Shown: positions 31,724-40,400 of the stretch, piece by piece
Layout of the letters: the number at the start of each line of letters is the position of its first letter
Numbering within the stretch: position 1 is the first letter of the stretch
NCBI GenBank assembly: GCA_029263855.1
Contig: JAJUFC010000001.1
Location: 372,001 to 436,000 of the forward strand
From: Candidatus Thermochlorobacteriaceae bacterium
Lineage (GTDB): Bacteria; Bacteroidota; Chlorobiia; Chlorobiales; Thermochlorobacteraceae
DNA length: 64,000 nucleotides
Reading direction: 5' to 3'
Translations under genes and position numbers: made by a program
The notes under the pieces: generated by a model
Database searches by the model: none
What the model saw: the letters and a program-made list of their open reading frames with translations, nothing else
What the model was told of the DNA's origin: nothing

Positions 31724-34447
31724 TCACGGCGCAACGGGAAAGAAAAAAGAAAAGGTTGTGCCTTCGCCGAGTTTGGTTTTAACCTCAATCCGACCTTTGT
31801 GCGCCTTCATCACGCCGTGAACGATGGCTAACCCAAGCCCCGTGCCTTTGCCTACTTCTTTCGTCGTGAAGAACGGTTCGAACATTCGTTTCATCACCTC
31901 ATCGGAAATGCCCGTGCCCGTGTCCGTAATGTGAATCGCGATGAGTTGGGCGTTGGTAACTTCATCGTAGCAGGTTTCGGATTGAAAGGCGAGCGTGCCG
32001 CCGTTGGGCATCGCGTCGCGCGCGTTGATGGCGATGTTTAGAAAGACTTGGTAGAGCTGGTCAACATCTCCAAGAATCATATGTCGCGCTTGAAGATGAT
32101 GTTCAATCGCGATGGACTTCGGAAAAGAGTGCGCAATCATTTCAATCACTTGCTCCACGACAAGCGCGCAGTCGACTCGTTTCATTTCAAGCGACTTTTC
32201 GCGCGAGAAATAAAGAAGCTGCTCTACGATGCCCTTGCCGCGCTTCACGGCGCGTTCAATCATCTCCATTCGCTCGCGGGTTCGCTCGTGTTCGGGATTT
32301 TGTTTGACGAGTTGGGTTGCGACAAGAATCGATGCCATAATGTTGTTGAAGTCGTGCGCCATTCCGCCCGCAAGCGTGCCGATGGCTTCCATCTTTTGAG
32401 ATTGCAGGAGCTGTCGCTCGATTTGCTTGCGCTCCGTGATGTCCCGCGCATTGACGATGATGCTGCGAATCGTCGGCTCGTCCAACTGCCGATTCAGCAC
32501 GACCTCAAACGCCCGCCACTCGCCCTGTTTGTTTCTGCGACGATATTCAAGCCTTAGTTCGCTCGCTTCGGAAATAAGCGCCGCGAGCGCGGCGCGACAC
32601 TTGGGCATATCGTCGGGGTGAACGCCGATGAACACGTCTCTGCCTATCAACGATTCGGGCGGAAAACCAAGCCCTGACTCAACCGACGGGCTGATGTAAG
32701 TGATTTTACCTTGCGCGTTGACGATAGCCGTGATGTCCGACGAATTCTGAACAAGCAATCGGAATCGTCGCTCGCTTTCTTCCAACTGCCGCTTTGCCCG
32801 CTGATAGTCGGTAATGTCAATCAGTTGCCCGATGAAGCGCGGCGGCTTGCCTTCGGGTTTATCGAACAAGCGCAAATGCAACTCGCCGACGACCTCGCGA
32901 CCGTCTTTCGTTTTGTAGCGTTTGTTGAAAACGACATAATCGCGCTCGCCTTGCGAAAGATCGTGATAAGCTTGCAAGTTGGAGGGCATATCGTCAGGGT
33001 GAGAGACGTCGGCGACGTTCATTGCGAGCAATTCCTCGCGGGAGTAGCCAAAAAACTTGCACAAGGCGGGATTGGCTTCAAGGAACTTTCCGCCATATTC
33101 GACAATCCCCACGCCAATCGGCGCGAGTTCGAAGAGTTGACGGAATCGCGCTTCGCTTTGGGCGACGCGAGTCTCGGCTTCTTTGCGCTCCGTCACGTCC
33201 ACGCCCATTCGCAAGATGAGTTCGACATTGCCTTCGCTATCGCGCTTGAAGACCGTATCGCGGATTTGCAACCAACGGTATTCGCCTTGCGCGTTTTTGA
33301 CGCGCGCTTCGCTCTCGAAGATGAACTCATCTCCCGCCTCGCGCCATGCTTCCAAGTAGTTGGCGTATTGCGCGCGGTCGTCGGGGTGAAGCGTCTCTAT
33401 GAAAAATTCCAGTCTTTTGTTTTTGAGCTCTTCGGCGGTTAGCCCGCAGAAGTCGAGGCAAGCGCGATTGGCGAAAAGAACTGACGCCGTTTTAAGTTCT
33501 TGCACGGAGACGAAATGCGGGGAGACATCCAAAATGCGCTGAATGAACGTTTGGCTCTCGCGCAATCGCTCCTCATAACGCTTTTGCTCCGTAACATCGG
33601 CGACCGCGCCATAAATTTGAACCACGTGCTTTCGCTTGCTGTCCCAAATCGGAAACGCATAATCGCGCACCCAACGCAGTTCGCCGCTTTTTGTGATAAT
33701 GCGCAGTTCATACTCGACGGGCTTGCCGCTCAAAACTTCTTGCAGTTTCGCTGTGGAAAGCGCGACGTCGTCGGGGTGAACGGCTTTGAGCCACGTGTTT
33801 TGGTGGAGCAGTTCTTCGGGCGAGTAGCCCGTGATGCGCGTCGCCGCGTCGGTTGTCCATTCGCGCTCGACCGAGCTGTCTTCATTGACGCGATAGGAAT
33901 AGGCGTAATCGGAGACCATTTCCGAGACGATGCGGAAACGCTCTTCGCTTTCTGAAAGGCGCGCTTCGGTCGTCTTGCGCTCCGTGATGTCTTCGATGAT
34001 GCCCACGCCGTATTGGACGTTGCCTTTCTTGTCGCGAACCAAAGAGGCGGTAACGCTTGCCCAAAAGTAAGAGCCGTCTTTGCGCTTGATGCGCTTTTCG
34101 ATGCGGTAACTGTTTCTTTTTTTGTCGACGATTTGAGTTCGATAGATTTCAATTTCCCGCTCGTAGTCGTCGGGGTGCGTTAGGTCTTGGGTTGTGAAGG
34201 TTTTGAGTTCGCGCCGCGAGTAGCCAAGCATTTTGGCGAGCGCGTCGTTGTAGGCGAGAAGTTTGTTTTCGTGGCTCTCGACGCAGAAGCCGATTTTGGC
34301 ATCGTCGAAGAAGTGGCTTAAAAAGCCGATTTGTTGGAGCAGTCGCCGGGGAAGTTTGGGCAACGCTGACGATGCGCGAGTTTTGCGCGCGCGTTTTGTC
34401 GTTGATTTAGAGGGAGAACGCTTGCGAGACGGACGACGTTGTGTCAT
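31724..34447 (-). CDS. Multi-PAS sensor histidine kinase (NtrB-like)
   Basis: A 907-residue soluble kinase with a basic, Ser/Arg-rich N-terminal tail (1-40). Five PAS/PAC units follow at about 44-165, 170-290, 300-420, 425-550 and 555-675 (each closing with a D-I/V-T-E/D-Y/R/K-type PAC end such as GIIEDITERK, MGVDVTERKE). Then come a HisKA domain with the phosphoacceptor His698 in GGMAHDFNN, and a HATPase domain with N box NIAINARDAMP, G1 box TDTGTGI and G2 box GTGLGLA. There is no transmembrane segment and no receiver domain. No response regulator lies nearby, so the partner is unknown. It starts 19 bases after the esterase stop, so the two may share a transcript. Confidence 0.93.
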   Translation of the reverse strand: MTQRRPSRKRSPSKSTTKRARKTRASSALPKLPRRLLQQIGFLSHFFDDAKIGFCVESHENKLLAYNDALAKMLGYSRRELKTFTTQDLTHPDDYEREIEIYRTQIVDKKRNSYRIEKRIKRKDGSYFWASVTASLVRDKKGNVQYGVGIIEDITERKTTEARLSESEERFRIVSEMVSDYAYSYRVNEDSSVEREWTTDAATRITGYSPEELLHQNTWLKAVHPDDVALSTAKLQEVLSGKPVEYELRIITKSGELRWVRDYAFPIWDSKRKHVVQIYGAVADVTEQKRYEERLRESQTFIQRILDVSPHFVSVQELKTASVLFANRACLDFCGLTAEELKNKRLEFFIETLHPDDRAQYANYLEAWREAGDEFIFESEARVKNAQGEYRWLQIRDTVFKRDSEGNVELILRMGVDVTERKEAETRVAQSEARFRQLFELAPIGVGIVEYGGKFLEANPALCKFFGYSREELLAMNVADVSHPDDMPSNLQAYHDLSQGERDYVVFNKRYKTKDGREVVGELHLRLFDKPEGKPPRFIGQLIDITDYQRAKRQLEESERRFRLLVQNSSDITAIVNAQGKITYISPSVESGLGFPPESLIGRDVFIGVHPDDMPKCRAALAALISEASELRLEYRRRNKQGEWRAFEVVLNRQLDEPTIRSIIVNARDITERKQIERQLLQSQKMEAIGTLAGGMAHDFNNIMASILVATQLVKQNPEHERTRERMEMIERAVKRGKGIVEQLLYFSREKSLEMKRVDCALVVEQVIEMIAHSFPKSIAIEHHLQARHMILGDVDQLYQVFLNIAINARDAMPNGGTLAFQSETCYDEVTNAQLIAIHITDTGTGISDEVMKRMFEPFFTTKEVGKGTGLGLAIVHGVMKAHKGRIEVKTKLGEGTTFSFFFPVAP

Positions 34448-34466
34448 TAAGGTTCTTGCGTTAAGG

Positions 34467-35990
34467 TTATTTCAGCAAGAGCATTTTTTTCGTGTCAGAA
34501 AATTCATTGGCGCGAAGTTGGTAGAAATATACGCCCGACGCAAGCGAAAAACGCGAGGCATCGAGAGAAAAGTGGTATGCGCCCGCGCTCTGACGCGCAT
34601 TGACGAGCGTGGCGACTTTCCGCCCCACCACGTCAAAAAGTTCGAGCCGCACGTCGCTCGTCGCTGAAAGTTCATAACGAATGATGGTCGTTGGATTAAA
34701 CGGGTTGGGATAGTTGCCAAAAAGTTTGTGCCGAATGGGCTTTGCGCCTTGCTCTTTGGGCGCGGAAGATTTCACGCCGAAGAAATAAATCAACGCTTCA
34801 TCGATTAAGCCGCGCCACTGCCCCCACGAGTGTCCTTGGGGAACTTCGCGGTAGTAGAGTTGATAGGCTTTCGAGCGCAGAATGTCGCGCATTTGTCGCG
34901 CTTCGTTTTGTCCGTCGAAGAACGTGCCGAGCGTCATTGAGATGCGAATCGGGCGGCGCGCGGAATCTTGATACATCGTGAGAATTTGGGGTCGATACCA
35001 GAACGCGGGCGATTGAATCGCAATCAAGCCGAAGGTTTCGGGCGCGGCAATGCCGAAGTATGCGGAGTTCAAGCCGCCAAGCGACGTGCCTAAAATCGCT
35101 CTCGCGCTCGGCAAGGGATTGGTGCGATAGAGCGAATCGATGCGCGGCACGAGTTCATCTTTGACGAAGCGCAAGTATAGCGGATTGATGGGCAGTTCTT
35201 GCATACGTCGGTTCTGGCTCAAATTGCTGGGGTTGCGCGGGTCGATGAAAACCGCCATCACGGGCGGAATCGCGCCGTCGTGAATGAGATTGTCCAAGAC
35301 GATGAGCATGCTGCCCATTTGGTCGTTGGCGTATTCGTGTCCGTCGGTTACATAAACGACGGGCAAGTTTGAAAGCGTGTCGTAGCCCGCAGGAATATAG
35401 ACGCGATACTGCACGGCGTAACCAAGATGAGCGCTATTGATGAGTTGGTTTGGCGAGAACGCGCCCTGTGGGACATTCGGGCGGCGAATGACTTCGGGCG
35501 GAAAAACATAGTTCGGCATTCGGAGTTCGGAGTTCGGTCCGAAGCCGCTCATTTGTTGGAAGGCGTTGCGCGGGTCTAAAATCCACGTGTTGCCGTTGAG
35601 GACGATTTTGTAATCGAGCCTTGCGTCGCTCGGGAAGGTTTGCTCCAAAATCCAGAGGTCTGTGTCGCCAAGTCGCGTTCCGTTGGTTTGAACGCTACTG
35701 ACGCTTCCCCAACTGTTGAAGTCGCCGTTCCATCGGACGCTATTTGCCGCGCCGCGATAAAGAAACGCGACGCTGTCGCCCATAGCAAACGGAATTTTGT
35801 TGGCGGCTTGAAGCGCGTTGAGAAAGTTCGTGATGGCGATGTTGCGGTCGTTCGGGTTGGGAAGCGCGATGATGCGGTTGAGCGAATCGCGAAAGGCGCG
35901 ATACGACGCAAACTCTTGCGCCAGCGCGCTGGAAAGAGAAACGAAGAGAGCGAGAAGCGAGAGAAGCGCGAACTTCATTTTGCGAAGCAT
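34467..35990 (-). CDS. Secreted esterase (enterochelin-esterase-like) with T9SS sorting domain
   Basis: A 507-residue exported hydrolase. Signal peptide (1-24), an early-set/CBM48-like beta domain (about 65-165; SVAFLYRGAANSVRWNGDF), then an esterase D/Fes-type alpha/beta hydrolase (about 185-415) with nucleophile Ser303 in GTSLGG and catalytic His387 in QGHSWG, and a C-terminal type IX sorting domain (FGNYPNPFNPTTIIRYEL, ending KKMLLLK). It is presumably anchored at or released from the cell surface and cleaves an ester such as a siderophore backbone or a xylan side-chain ester; the substrate is not predictable. Start codons are triplicated here by a short repeat (35985-36008), so initiation could be at 35990 or at Met5 (35978). 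Confidence 0.9.
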   Translation of the reverse strand: MLRKMKFALLSLLALFVSLSSALAQEFASYRAFRDSLNRIIALPNPNDRNIAITNFLNALQAANKIPFAMGDSVAFLYRGAANSVRWNGDFNSWGSVSSVQTNGTRLGDTDLWILEQTFPSDARLDYKIVLNGNTWILDPRNAFQQMSGFGPNSELRMPNYVFPPEVIRRPNVPQGAFSPNQLINSAHLGYAVQYRVYIPAGYDTLSNLPVVYVTDGHEYANDQMGSMLIVLDNLIHDGAIPPVMAVFIDPRNPSNLSQNRRMQELPINPLYLRFVKDELVPRIDSLYRTNPLPSARAILGTSLGGLNSAYFGIAAPETFGLIAIQSPAFWYRPQILTMYQDSARRPIRISMTLGTFFDGQNEARQMRDILRSKAYQLYYREVPQGHSWGQWRGLIDEALIYFFGVKSSAPKEQGAKPIRHKLFGNYPNPFNPTTIIRYELSATSDVRLELFDVVGRKVATLVNARQSAGAYHFSLDASRFSLASGVYFYQLRANEFSDTKKMLLLK

Positions 35991-36008
35991 TTAAGCATTT
36001 TTAAGCAT
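35985..36008 (-). repeat. Degenerate tandem repeat carrying three ATG codons at the esterase start
   Basis: AAGCATTT, AAGCATTTTT and AAGCAT follow each other at 35985-36008. On the minus strand this puts ATGCTT three times before the coding frame. The first copy (36008) opens a five-codon frame ending in TAA; the second is out of frame; the third is the annotated start. Confidence 0.7.
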
Positions 36009-36053
36009 CGTGATTTACAAGTTTTTGCGCGGCTTTCAAAGCAAGAAACGCTA

Positions 36054-36278
36054 TCATCGCTTCAATTTTTTGAGAACGACTCGCTTCCGCTCGATAGATT
36101 TTTCTTCATCAATATCTCCTCCGCATCCGCGACAACGAATTGCATAAACATCGACAAATTCCGTATGCGAAATGCGAAATTCTCCGTTTTCAAAATAAAG
36201 CATGTCGTATTGATTGGGTTCGGTTACAAACTCTTCCGAACCGCAGTTCGGACATTTATTCTTCGCTCTGAACGCCAT
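36054..36278 (-). CDS. Small zinc-ribbon protein
   Basis: A 74-residue protein with two zinc knuckles, CPNCG at residues 9-13 and CRGCG near 49-53, separated by about 35 residues, followed by a Lys/Arg-rich tail. Each CxxC pair can supply half of a Zn ribbon. Its first 23 bases overlap the end of the upstream PD-(D/E)XK-like gene, so the two were probably translated together. It could be a nucleic-acid-binding accessory, but no family name comes to mind. Confidence 0.7.
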   Translation of the reverse strand: MAFRAKNKCPNCGSEEFVTEPNQYDMLYFENGEFRISHTEFVDVYAIRCRGCGGDIDEEKSIERKRVVLKKLKR

Positions 36279-37189
36279 ATCGCTTGCCTGTCAGGTGGTA
36301 AAACCATTGATAAACGCTCGCATAATCTACGAAAGTAACGCGCTCGATCAATTTGCTTTGTCTGAACGTCGGGCGATTGATTTCGCGACCGAATTTCGCT
36401 TCGCGTTCTCGCTCGGCGACAATGTTGAAATTATCGGCATTTGCGATTGTAAGAAGCACGTCGTTGAATCTTAACAAGCCCGAATAAATTGGCGTAGAAT
36501 GTTCCACTTCCCAAAATGAAACGAACTGATTTTGCTGAAGCCAAATCACGTCGATTTCGCTCACAATATTATCAATCGCGTTGTTGAAGCGCGGCAATCG
36601 CTCCACTACGCGAGCCCGATCCATAACGGAAAAATCGATCTCGCTTTTGTCTTTTTCGGGATACCATACCTCAAAGCCTTTGGCAATGCCAATCGCGCCA
36701 ACGAGAGACTGAACTTGCTGATGGGACAAACTTGGCGTTGAAATCGCGCTTGGCGAAGCGCTCAGCAACGGATCCAAACTGAAATATCTTTCCGCGCTGA
36801 ATTTGCCAATGTTCGCGAAGTAAATCTCTGCGCCCGTCGGCTTGAAAAAGATGAGGGTTTTGTATTGCCCGTCGTTCGAGGGTTCTGCGGCGAGAAAGTA
36901 GGCTTCGTATTGCTTAAACGGAATGAGCAAGTTGTTCTTTGCTTCATCGGTAATGAGATAAAGAAACGAGCGTTTGCCGCTCTGAATCAGGATATCGATA
37001 TCCACCTTGCGAAGCCCATAAAACGCTTTTTTGACTTGCTTGCTGGGCTTGGAAAATTTTGGAGTAGCGGAAATAAACGATTGCATTTGCGGCAGGAATT
37101 TCAAAGAGAGATTGCCCATTGCCAATCTTATTCAATCGACCGAATTTGTCTTCAAGCGTCTTATGCGCTTCCTGAACATTTGGTTTCAT
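36256..37189 (-). pseudogene. PD-(D/E)XK-nuclease-like gene broken by a one-base frameshift
   Basis: The start at 37189 encodes 44 residues (MKPNVQEAHKTLEDKFGRLN..., ending YFRYSK). At the A4T4 tract 37053-37060 the similarity jumps to a second frame that continues FSKPSKQVKKAFYGLRKVDI for 266 residues to a stop at 36256. Deleting one base gives a seamless 310-residue protein. In the reconstructed chain an N-terminal domain (FYGLRKVDIDIL, ITDEAKNN) is followed by a restriction-like core: IDVIWL (Asp213), then FWEVEHS (Glu227, Glu229) and IYSGLLRFND. That Asp ... Glu-x-Glu spacing resembles PD-(D/E)XK folds of uncharacterised nuclease-like proteins. A zinc-ribbon gene overlaps its 3' end. Whether the frameshift is real or a sequencing error cannot be told. 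Confidence 0.68.
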
Positions 37190-37234
37190 CGTGGCATATC
37201 AGATTTTCGGCGAAGTTTGCGATTGAAGACATAT

Positions 37235-37252
37235 TTTAGTTCGTAAACTAAA
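37235..37252. promoter_or_regulatory. 18-bp perfect palindrome between divergent genes, candidate operator
   Basis: TTTAGTT at 37235-37241 and AACTAAA at 37246-37252 surround CGTA. It fills much of the 69-base gap between the divergent nuclease-like gene (start 37189) and the TPR gene (start 37259). The position suits an operator acting on both, or a hairpin over the TPR ribosome-binding region. Confidence 0.5.
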
Positions 37253-37258
37253 CGTTTT

Positions 37259-38869
37259 ATGCGCCTCTCAAAATTCGCTCTGCTCGCGTTCTTCGGGCTG
37301 ATGAGTTCAAGCAACGCCGCCGCCGAAGCGCGCTCCGCGAACGATTCGTTGCGAGCGAGAGCGTTGATTGAATCCGCCAAGGCGGAGTTACAAAAAGGGA
37401 GACAGGCGCGCGCCGTCGAGTTGAGCCAAGAAGCCGAGCGGCTTGCGCCGAATCAATTCGAAACGAACTACATTTTGGGCGTGGCGCTCGCCGAAGCGTT
37501 TCAATACGGCGAGTCTGAACCGTTCCTGTTGCGCGCCGTCGAACTTGCCCCGAAAAATGTCGAAGCGCGAATGAAACTCGCCGCCGTTTCGCTCAAACTT
37601 GGCAAACAGCAAGAAGCCCGAAACGCGCTCGAAGCCGCGCTCTCCTTGCTCAACGCCGTGCTGAAAGCCAATCCCGATTCGGCGGAAGCGATTGAAAGCG
37701 TCGGCTTGGCGTATTTGATTTTTGGAGAATGGGAAGAAGTCGAGCAGGCGATTCAAAAACTTTACGCGCTTCGAAGTCCGCTTGCGTTTGATTTGTCCAA
37801 ACGCATTGAAGCCTTGCAAACGCAAGCGAAAGCGGAAATTCGCTACCTCAAAGCCGTTCAGCGCGTCCGCAAAAAAGACGCGCAACTCTGCTTTAACATC
37901 GCGAGCGCCTATCTCTACCTGAAAGATTTTCCAAACGCGATTGAATGGTTCAAAAAAACGGTTGAACAAAAGCCCGACTACGCCGCCGCGCATCGCAACC
38001 TCGGAATGATTTACGCGCGCGAAAAAAAGTTCGACGACGCAATCCCCGCGTTCAAAGAAGCCATCAAATTCACATCGAGCGATTCGCCTGAAATCGTCGG
38101 GCTTTTCGCGGCGCTCGGCAACGCATTTCTCAACCTCTCGATGCTTGAAAAAGCCATTGAAGCCTTCGAAACCGCGATTCGTTGCGGCAATCAAATTCAG
38201 CAACAACCGCAAACGGAAATGGCGTATTCGCATTATGGATTGGGCGTGGCGCTCTTGCAATTCGAGCGCTCAATCGAAACCAAACTGCTCGCCAAGCCTT
38301 TGTATCAACGCCTCGATGCGATGGAATCGCGCTCGCTCTTTGAAAAGCCGCCCAAACTTCGCCGATACGACGCAATCCTCAACGCCTTCAAAAGCGCAAC
38401 TGCCTACAAGCCCGATTTCGCCGACGCTTATATGACGATGGGCGTCGCGTATTTGAGCATCGGGGACGCGCGAAACGCCAGTTACGCTTATCGCGAAGTG
38501 GTGCGCTTGAAGCCCGATTACGCCGAAGCCTACAACGCCCTCGCCATCGCCTACGCCGAACAAGGCTACTTCGACGCCGCCGCGCAGACGCTTGAAAGCG
38601 CCATCAAGTTGAAGCCCGATTTCATCGAAGCCCATACCTCGCTCGGCAGAGTCTATGAACGGCTCGAACGTTGGCGCGACGCGCTGACGTGCTACAAAGC
38701 CGTCTTGCAGTTGGACGAGAACAACATCGATGCGCACTTCCACGCGGGAATGATTTATGTCCGATTGAAAGAAACCTTTCTTGCCTCAAAGCATTACTTC
38801 GCCTTGAAGCGACTCAGCCCATCGCTTGCCTCGCGGCTGTATCTCGCGATTCAAGAACCGTTGCGGTAG
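37259..38869 (+). CDS. Exported TPR-repeat protein
   Basis: A 536-residue protein with a signal peptide (MRLSKFALLAFFGLMSSSNAAAEA) and about ten TPR units over residues 30-530. Consensus blocks include CFNIASAYLYLKDFPNAIEW, AAHRNLGMIYAREKKFDDAI, DAYMTMGVAYLSIGDARNAS and EAHTSLGRVYERLERWRDAL. No catalytic domain is present. Periplasmic TPR proteins scaffold envelope complexes; this one has no recognisable partner. The start codon has no visible Shine-Dalgarno sequence and lies 7 bases after a palindrome. It converges with crtI, with 7 bases between stop codons. Confidence 0.8.
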   Translation: MRLSKFALLAFFGLMSSSNAAAEARSANDSLRARALIESAKAELQKGRQARAVELSQEAERLAPNQFETNYILGVALAEAFQYGESEPFLLRAVELAPKNVEARMKLAAVSLKLGKQQEARNALEAALSLLNAVLKANPDSAEAIESVGLAYLIFGEWEEVEQAIQKLYALRSPLAFDLSKRIEALQTQAKAEIRYLKAVQRVRKKDAQLCFNIASAYLYLKDFPNAIEWFKKTVEQKPDYAAAHRNLGMIYAREKKFDDAIPAFKEAIKFTSSDSPEIVGLFAALGNAFLNLSMLEKAIEAFETAIRCGNQIQQQPQTEMAYSHYGLGVALLQFERSIETKLLAKPLYQRLDAMESRSLFEKPPKLRRYDAILNAFKSATAYKPDFADAYMTMGVAYLSIGDARNASYAYREVVRLKPDYAEAYNALAIAYAEQGYFDAAAQTLESAIKLKPDFIEAHTSLGRVYERLERWRDALTCYKAVLQLDENNIDAHFHAGMIYVRLKETFLASKHYFALKRLSPSLASRLYLAIQEPLR

Positions 38870-38876
38870 CGGCGGG

Positions 38877-40337
38877 TCAAACTTTGAAATCCGCCATCAA
38901 GAGTTCCGCCGCGAATTTGCCCGAAAGCGTAACCATCGGCGTGCCGCCGCCCGGATGCGCGCTCCCGCTCGCCAAATACAAGCCCTTGACCTTGCCGCGA
39001 TTGCGCGGACGCAAAAACGCGCTCATTCGATTGTTGGACGAAATGCCGTAAATCGAGCCGCGAAACGAATTGAACTTCATCTTCAAATCCATTGGCGTAA
39101 TCGCGCGCTCGAATTCAATCTGCCCGTCAAGGCTTGAAAAACCAAGCGATTTCAGGCGATTAACGACCAAGTTGCGATACGCGGTTTGGTTTTTCTCCCA
39201 ATCGTAAGCGGGCGAAAGAAATGGCGCGTTGATTAAAACGAACCAATTTTCTTTGCCCTCGGGGGCTTGCCCTTCGTCGCTTTTGGCGGAAATGGAAATG
39301 TAAATCGTCGGCTCGCTGGGCATCATTTTTTGTTCGAAAATTTCCGCGAATTCTTTTTCGTAATCCGACGCAAAAAAAATGTTGTGATGCGCCAAACGCT
39401 CGTGCGTTGCGCCAACGCCCAAGCAGAGCACGAACCCCGAACACGACGCTTCATATTTTTCTTCGATGCGTTTTTCGCCGAGCAGGTTGGCGTAGGTGTG
39501 AATCGCGTCGTCGTTGCTGACGATGGCGTCGCACTCGATCGTTTCGCCGCTTTCAAGTTTCACGCCCGAAACTTTGCCGTTGGAGGTCAAAATGGCTTGG
39601 ACGCTTTGATTGAAATGGAAGGTCGCGCCGAACTCTTCGGCAAGTCGCTGATACGCTTTGGCAAGTTGAATCATTCCCCCTTTGACATAGAATCCGCCGA
39701 AGGCAATCTCGACGAAGGGAATGACGTTGAGCGTGGCGGGCGCGAGATAGGGCGAAGAGCCAACGTAAGTTGGAAAGCGGTCGAGAAATTGCACCAGCCG
39801 AGAATCCTTGAAAAATCGGGCGTTGGCGGCATGGGTGGTTGAAAACGCATCGATGTGGAGCAAATCAAGCGGGTTGGATTTTAAGAGACGCGAAAAGGAG
39901 AGCGGATTGTAGATGAAATTTTCCGCTGTGGCATCATAGATTTTTTTCGAGTATTGGAAGTAGCGTTCGAAGTTTTCTGTTTCTGACGGAAACACGCGAG
40001 CAATTTCTTCACGAAGGCGGTTCAAATCGCAATACGCCGTAAACGATGAGCCATCGCTGAAAAAGTATTTGCACGCGCTTTCAAGCGGAACGAGGGCAAG
40101 ATAATCGTTGAGATTGCGCCCAACGCTTTTGAATAACTCCTCAAAGACGAACGGCATCGTAATCAAAGTCGGACCTGCGTCGAAGCGATAGCCGTTGTCT
40201 GAAATCACTTCTTGCATTTTGCCGCCTGCGGTCGAGTTTTTCTCGAAGACTGAAACCTTGAAACCTCGATGGGCTAAGCGAATGGCGGCGGAAAGTCCGC
40301 CAAGCCCTGCGCCGATGACAATGACATGGTTAGGCAT
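38877..40337 (-). CDS. crtI: CrtI-type phytoene desaturase/carotenoid oxidoreductase
   Basis: A 486-residue flavoprotein with the FAD-binding VIGAGLGGLSAAIRLAHRG at the N-terminus, AGGKMQEVISDNGYRFDAGPTLI near 38-60 (typical CrtI family), and the C-terminal family motif GLYLASGSAHPGGGTPMVTLSGKFAAE near 455-478. Members desaturate phytoene to lycopene or modify other carotenes (CrtN, CrtD, CrtO branches); I cannot separate these by eye, so the gene symbol is tentative. It starts about 60 bases after the clpX stop and is likely separated from it by a terminator. A second desaturase of the other, plant/cyanobacterial class lies at the right edge of the window. Confidence 0.82.
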   Translation of the reverse strand: MPNHVIVIGAGLGGLSAAIRLAHRGFKVSVFEKNSTAGGKMQEVISDNGYRFDAGPTLITMPFVFEELFKSVGRNLNDYLALVPLESACKYFFSDGSSFTAYCDLNRLREEIARVFPSETENFERYFQYSKKIYDATAENFIYNPLSFSRLLKSNPLDLLHIDAFSTTHAANARFFKDSRLVQFLDRFPTYVGSSPYLAPATLNVIPFVEIAFGGFYVKGGMIQLAKAYQRLAEEFGATFHFNQSVQAILTSNGKVSGVKLESGETIECDAIVSNDDAIHTYANLLGEKRIEEKYEASCSGFVLCLGVGATHERLAHHNIFFASDYEKEFAEIFEQKMMPSEPTIYISISAKSDEGQAPEGKENWFVLINAPFLSPAYDWEKNQTAYRNLVVNRLKSLGFSSLDGQIEFERAITPMDLKMKFNSFRGSIYGISSNNRMSAFLRPRNRGKVKGLYLASGSAHPGGGTPMVTLSGKFAAELLMADFKV

Positions 40338-40341
40338 AGTA

Positions 40342-40376
40342 GGAAAAAGAAAAGCCTCACGAGAGCGCGAGGCTTT
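40342..40376 (-). terminator. Rho-independent terminator after clpX
   Basis: Read on the minus strand, AAAGCCTC (40376-40369) pairs with GAGGCTTT (40358-40351) around a 10-base loop, followed by TCTTTTTCC. It lies 25 bases past the clpX stop and just before the desaturase start. Confidence 0.75.
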
Positions 40377-40400
40377 GTGTTCAGTGTAAGAACAAGCGGC

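Noticed and set aside
37053-37060. Programmed ribosomal frameshifting at the A4T4 tract
   Set aside because: The zero-frame codons TCC AAA ATT TTC do not form a classical slippery heptamer and the needed shift is +1; an indel in a homopolymer is simpler, though not excluded.
37388-38260. 290-codon minus-strand frame inside the TPR gene at 37259
   Set aside because: Antisense shadow of a regular TPR protein; biased Phe/Arg/Gly composition and no domain.
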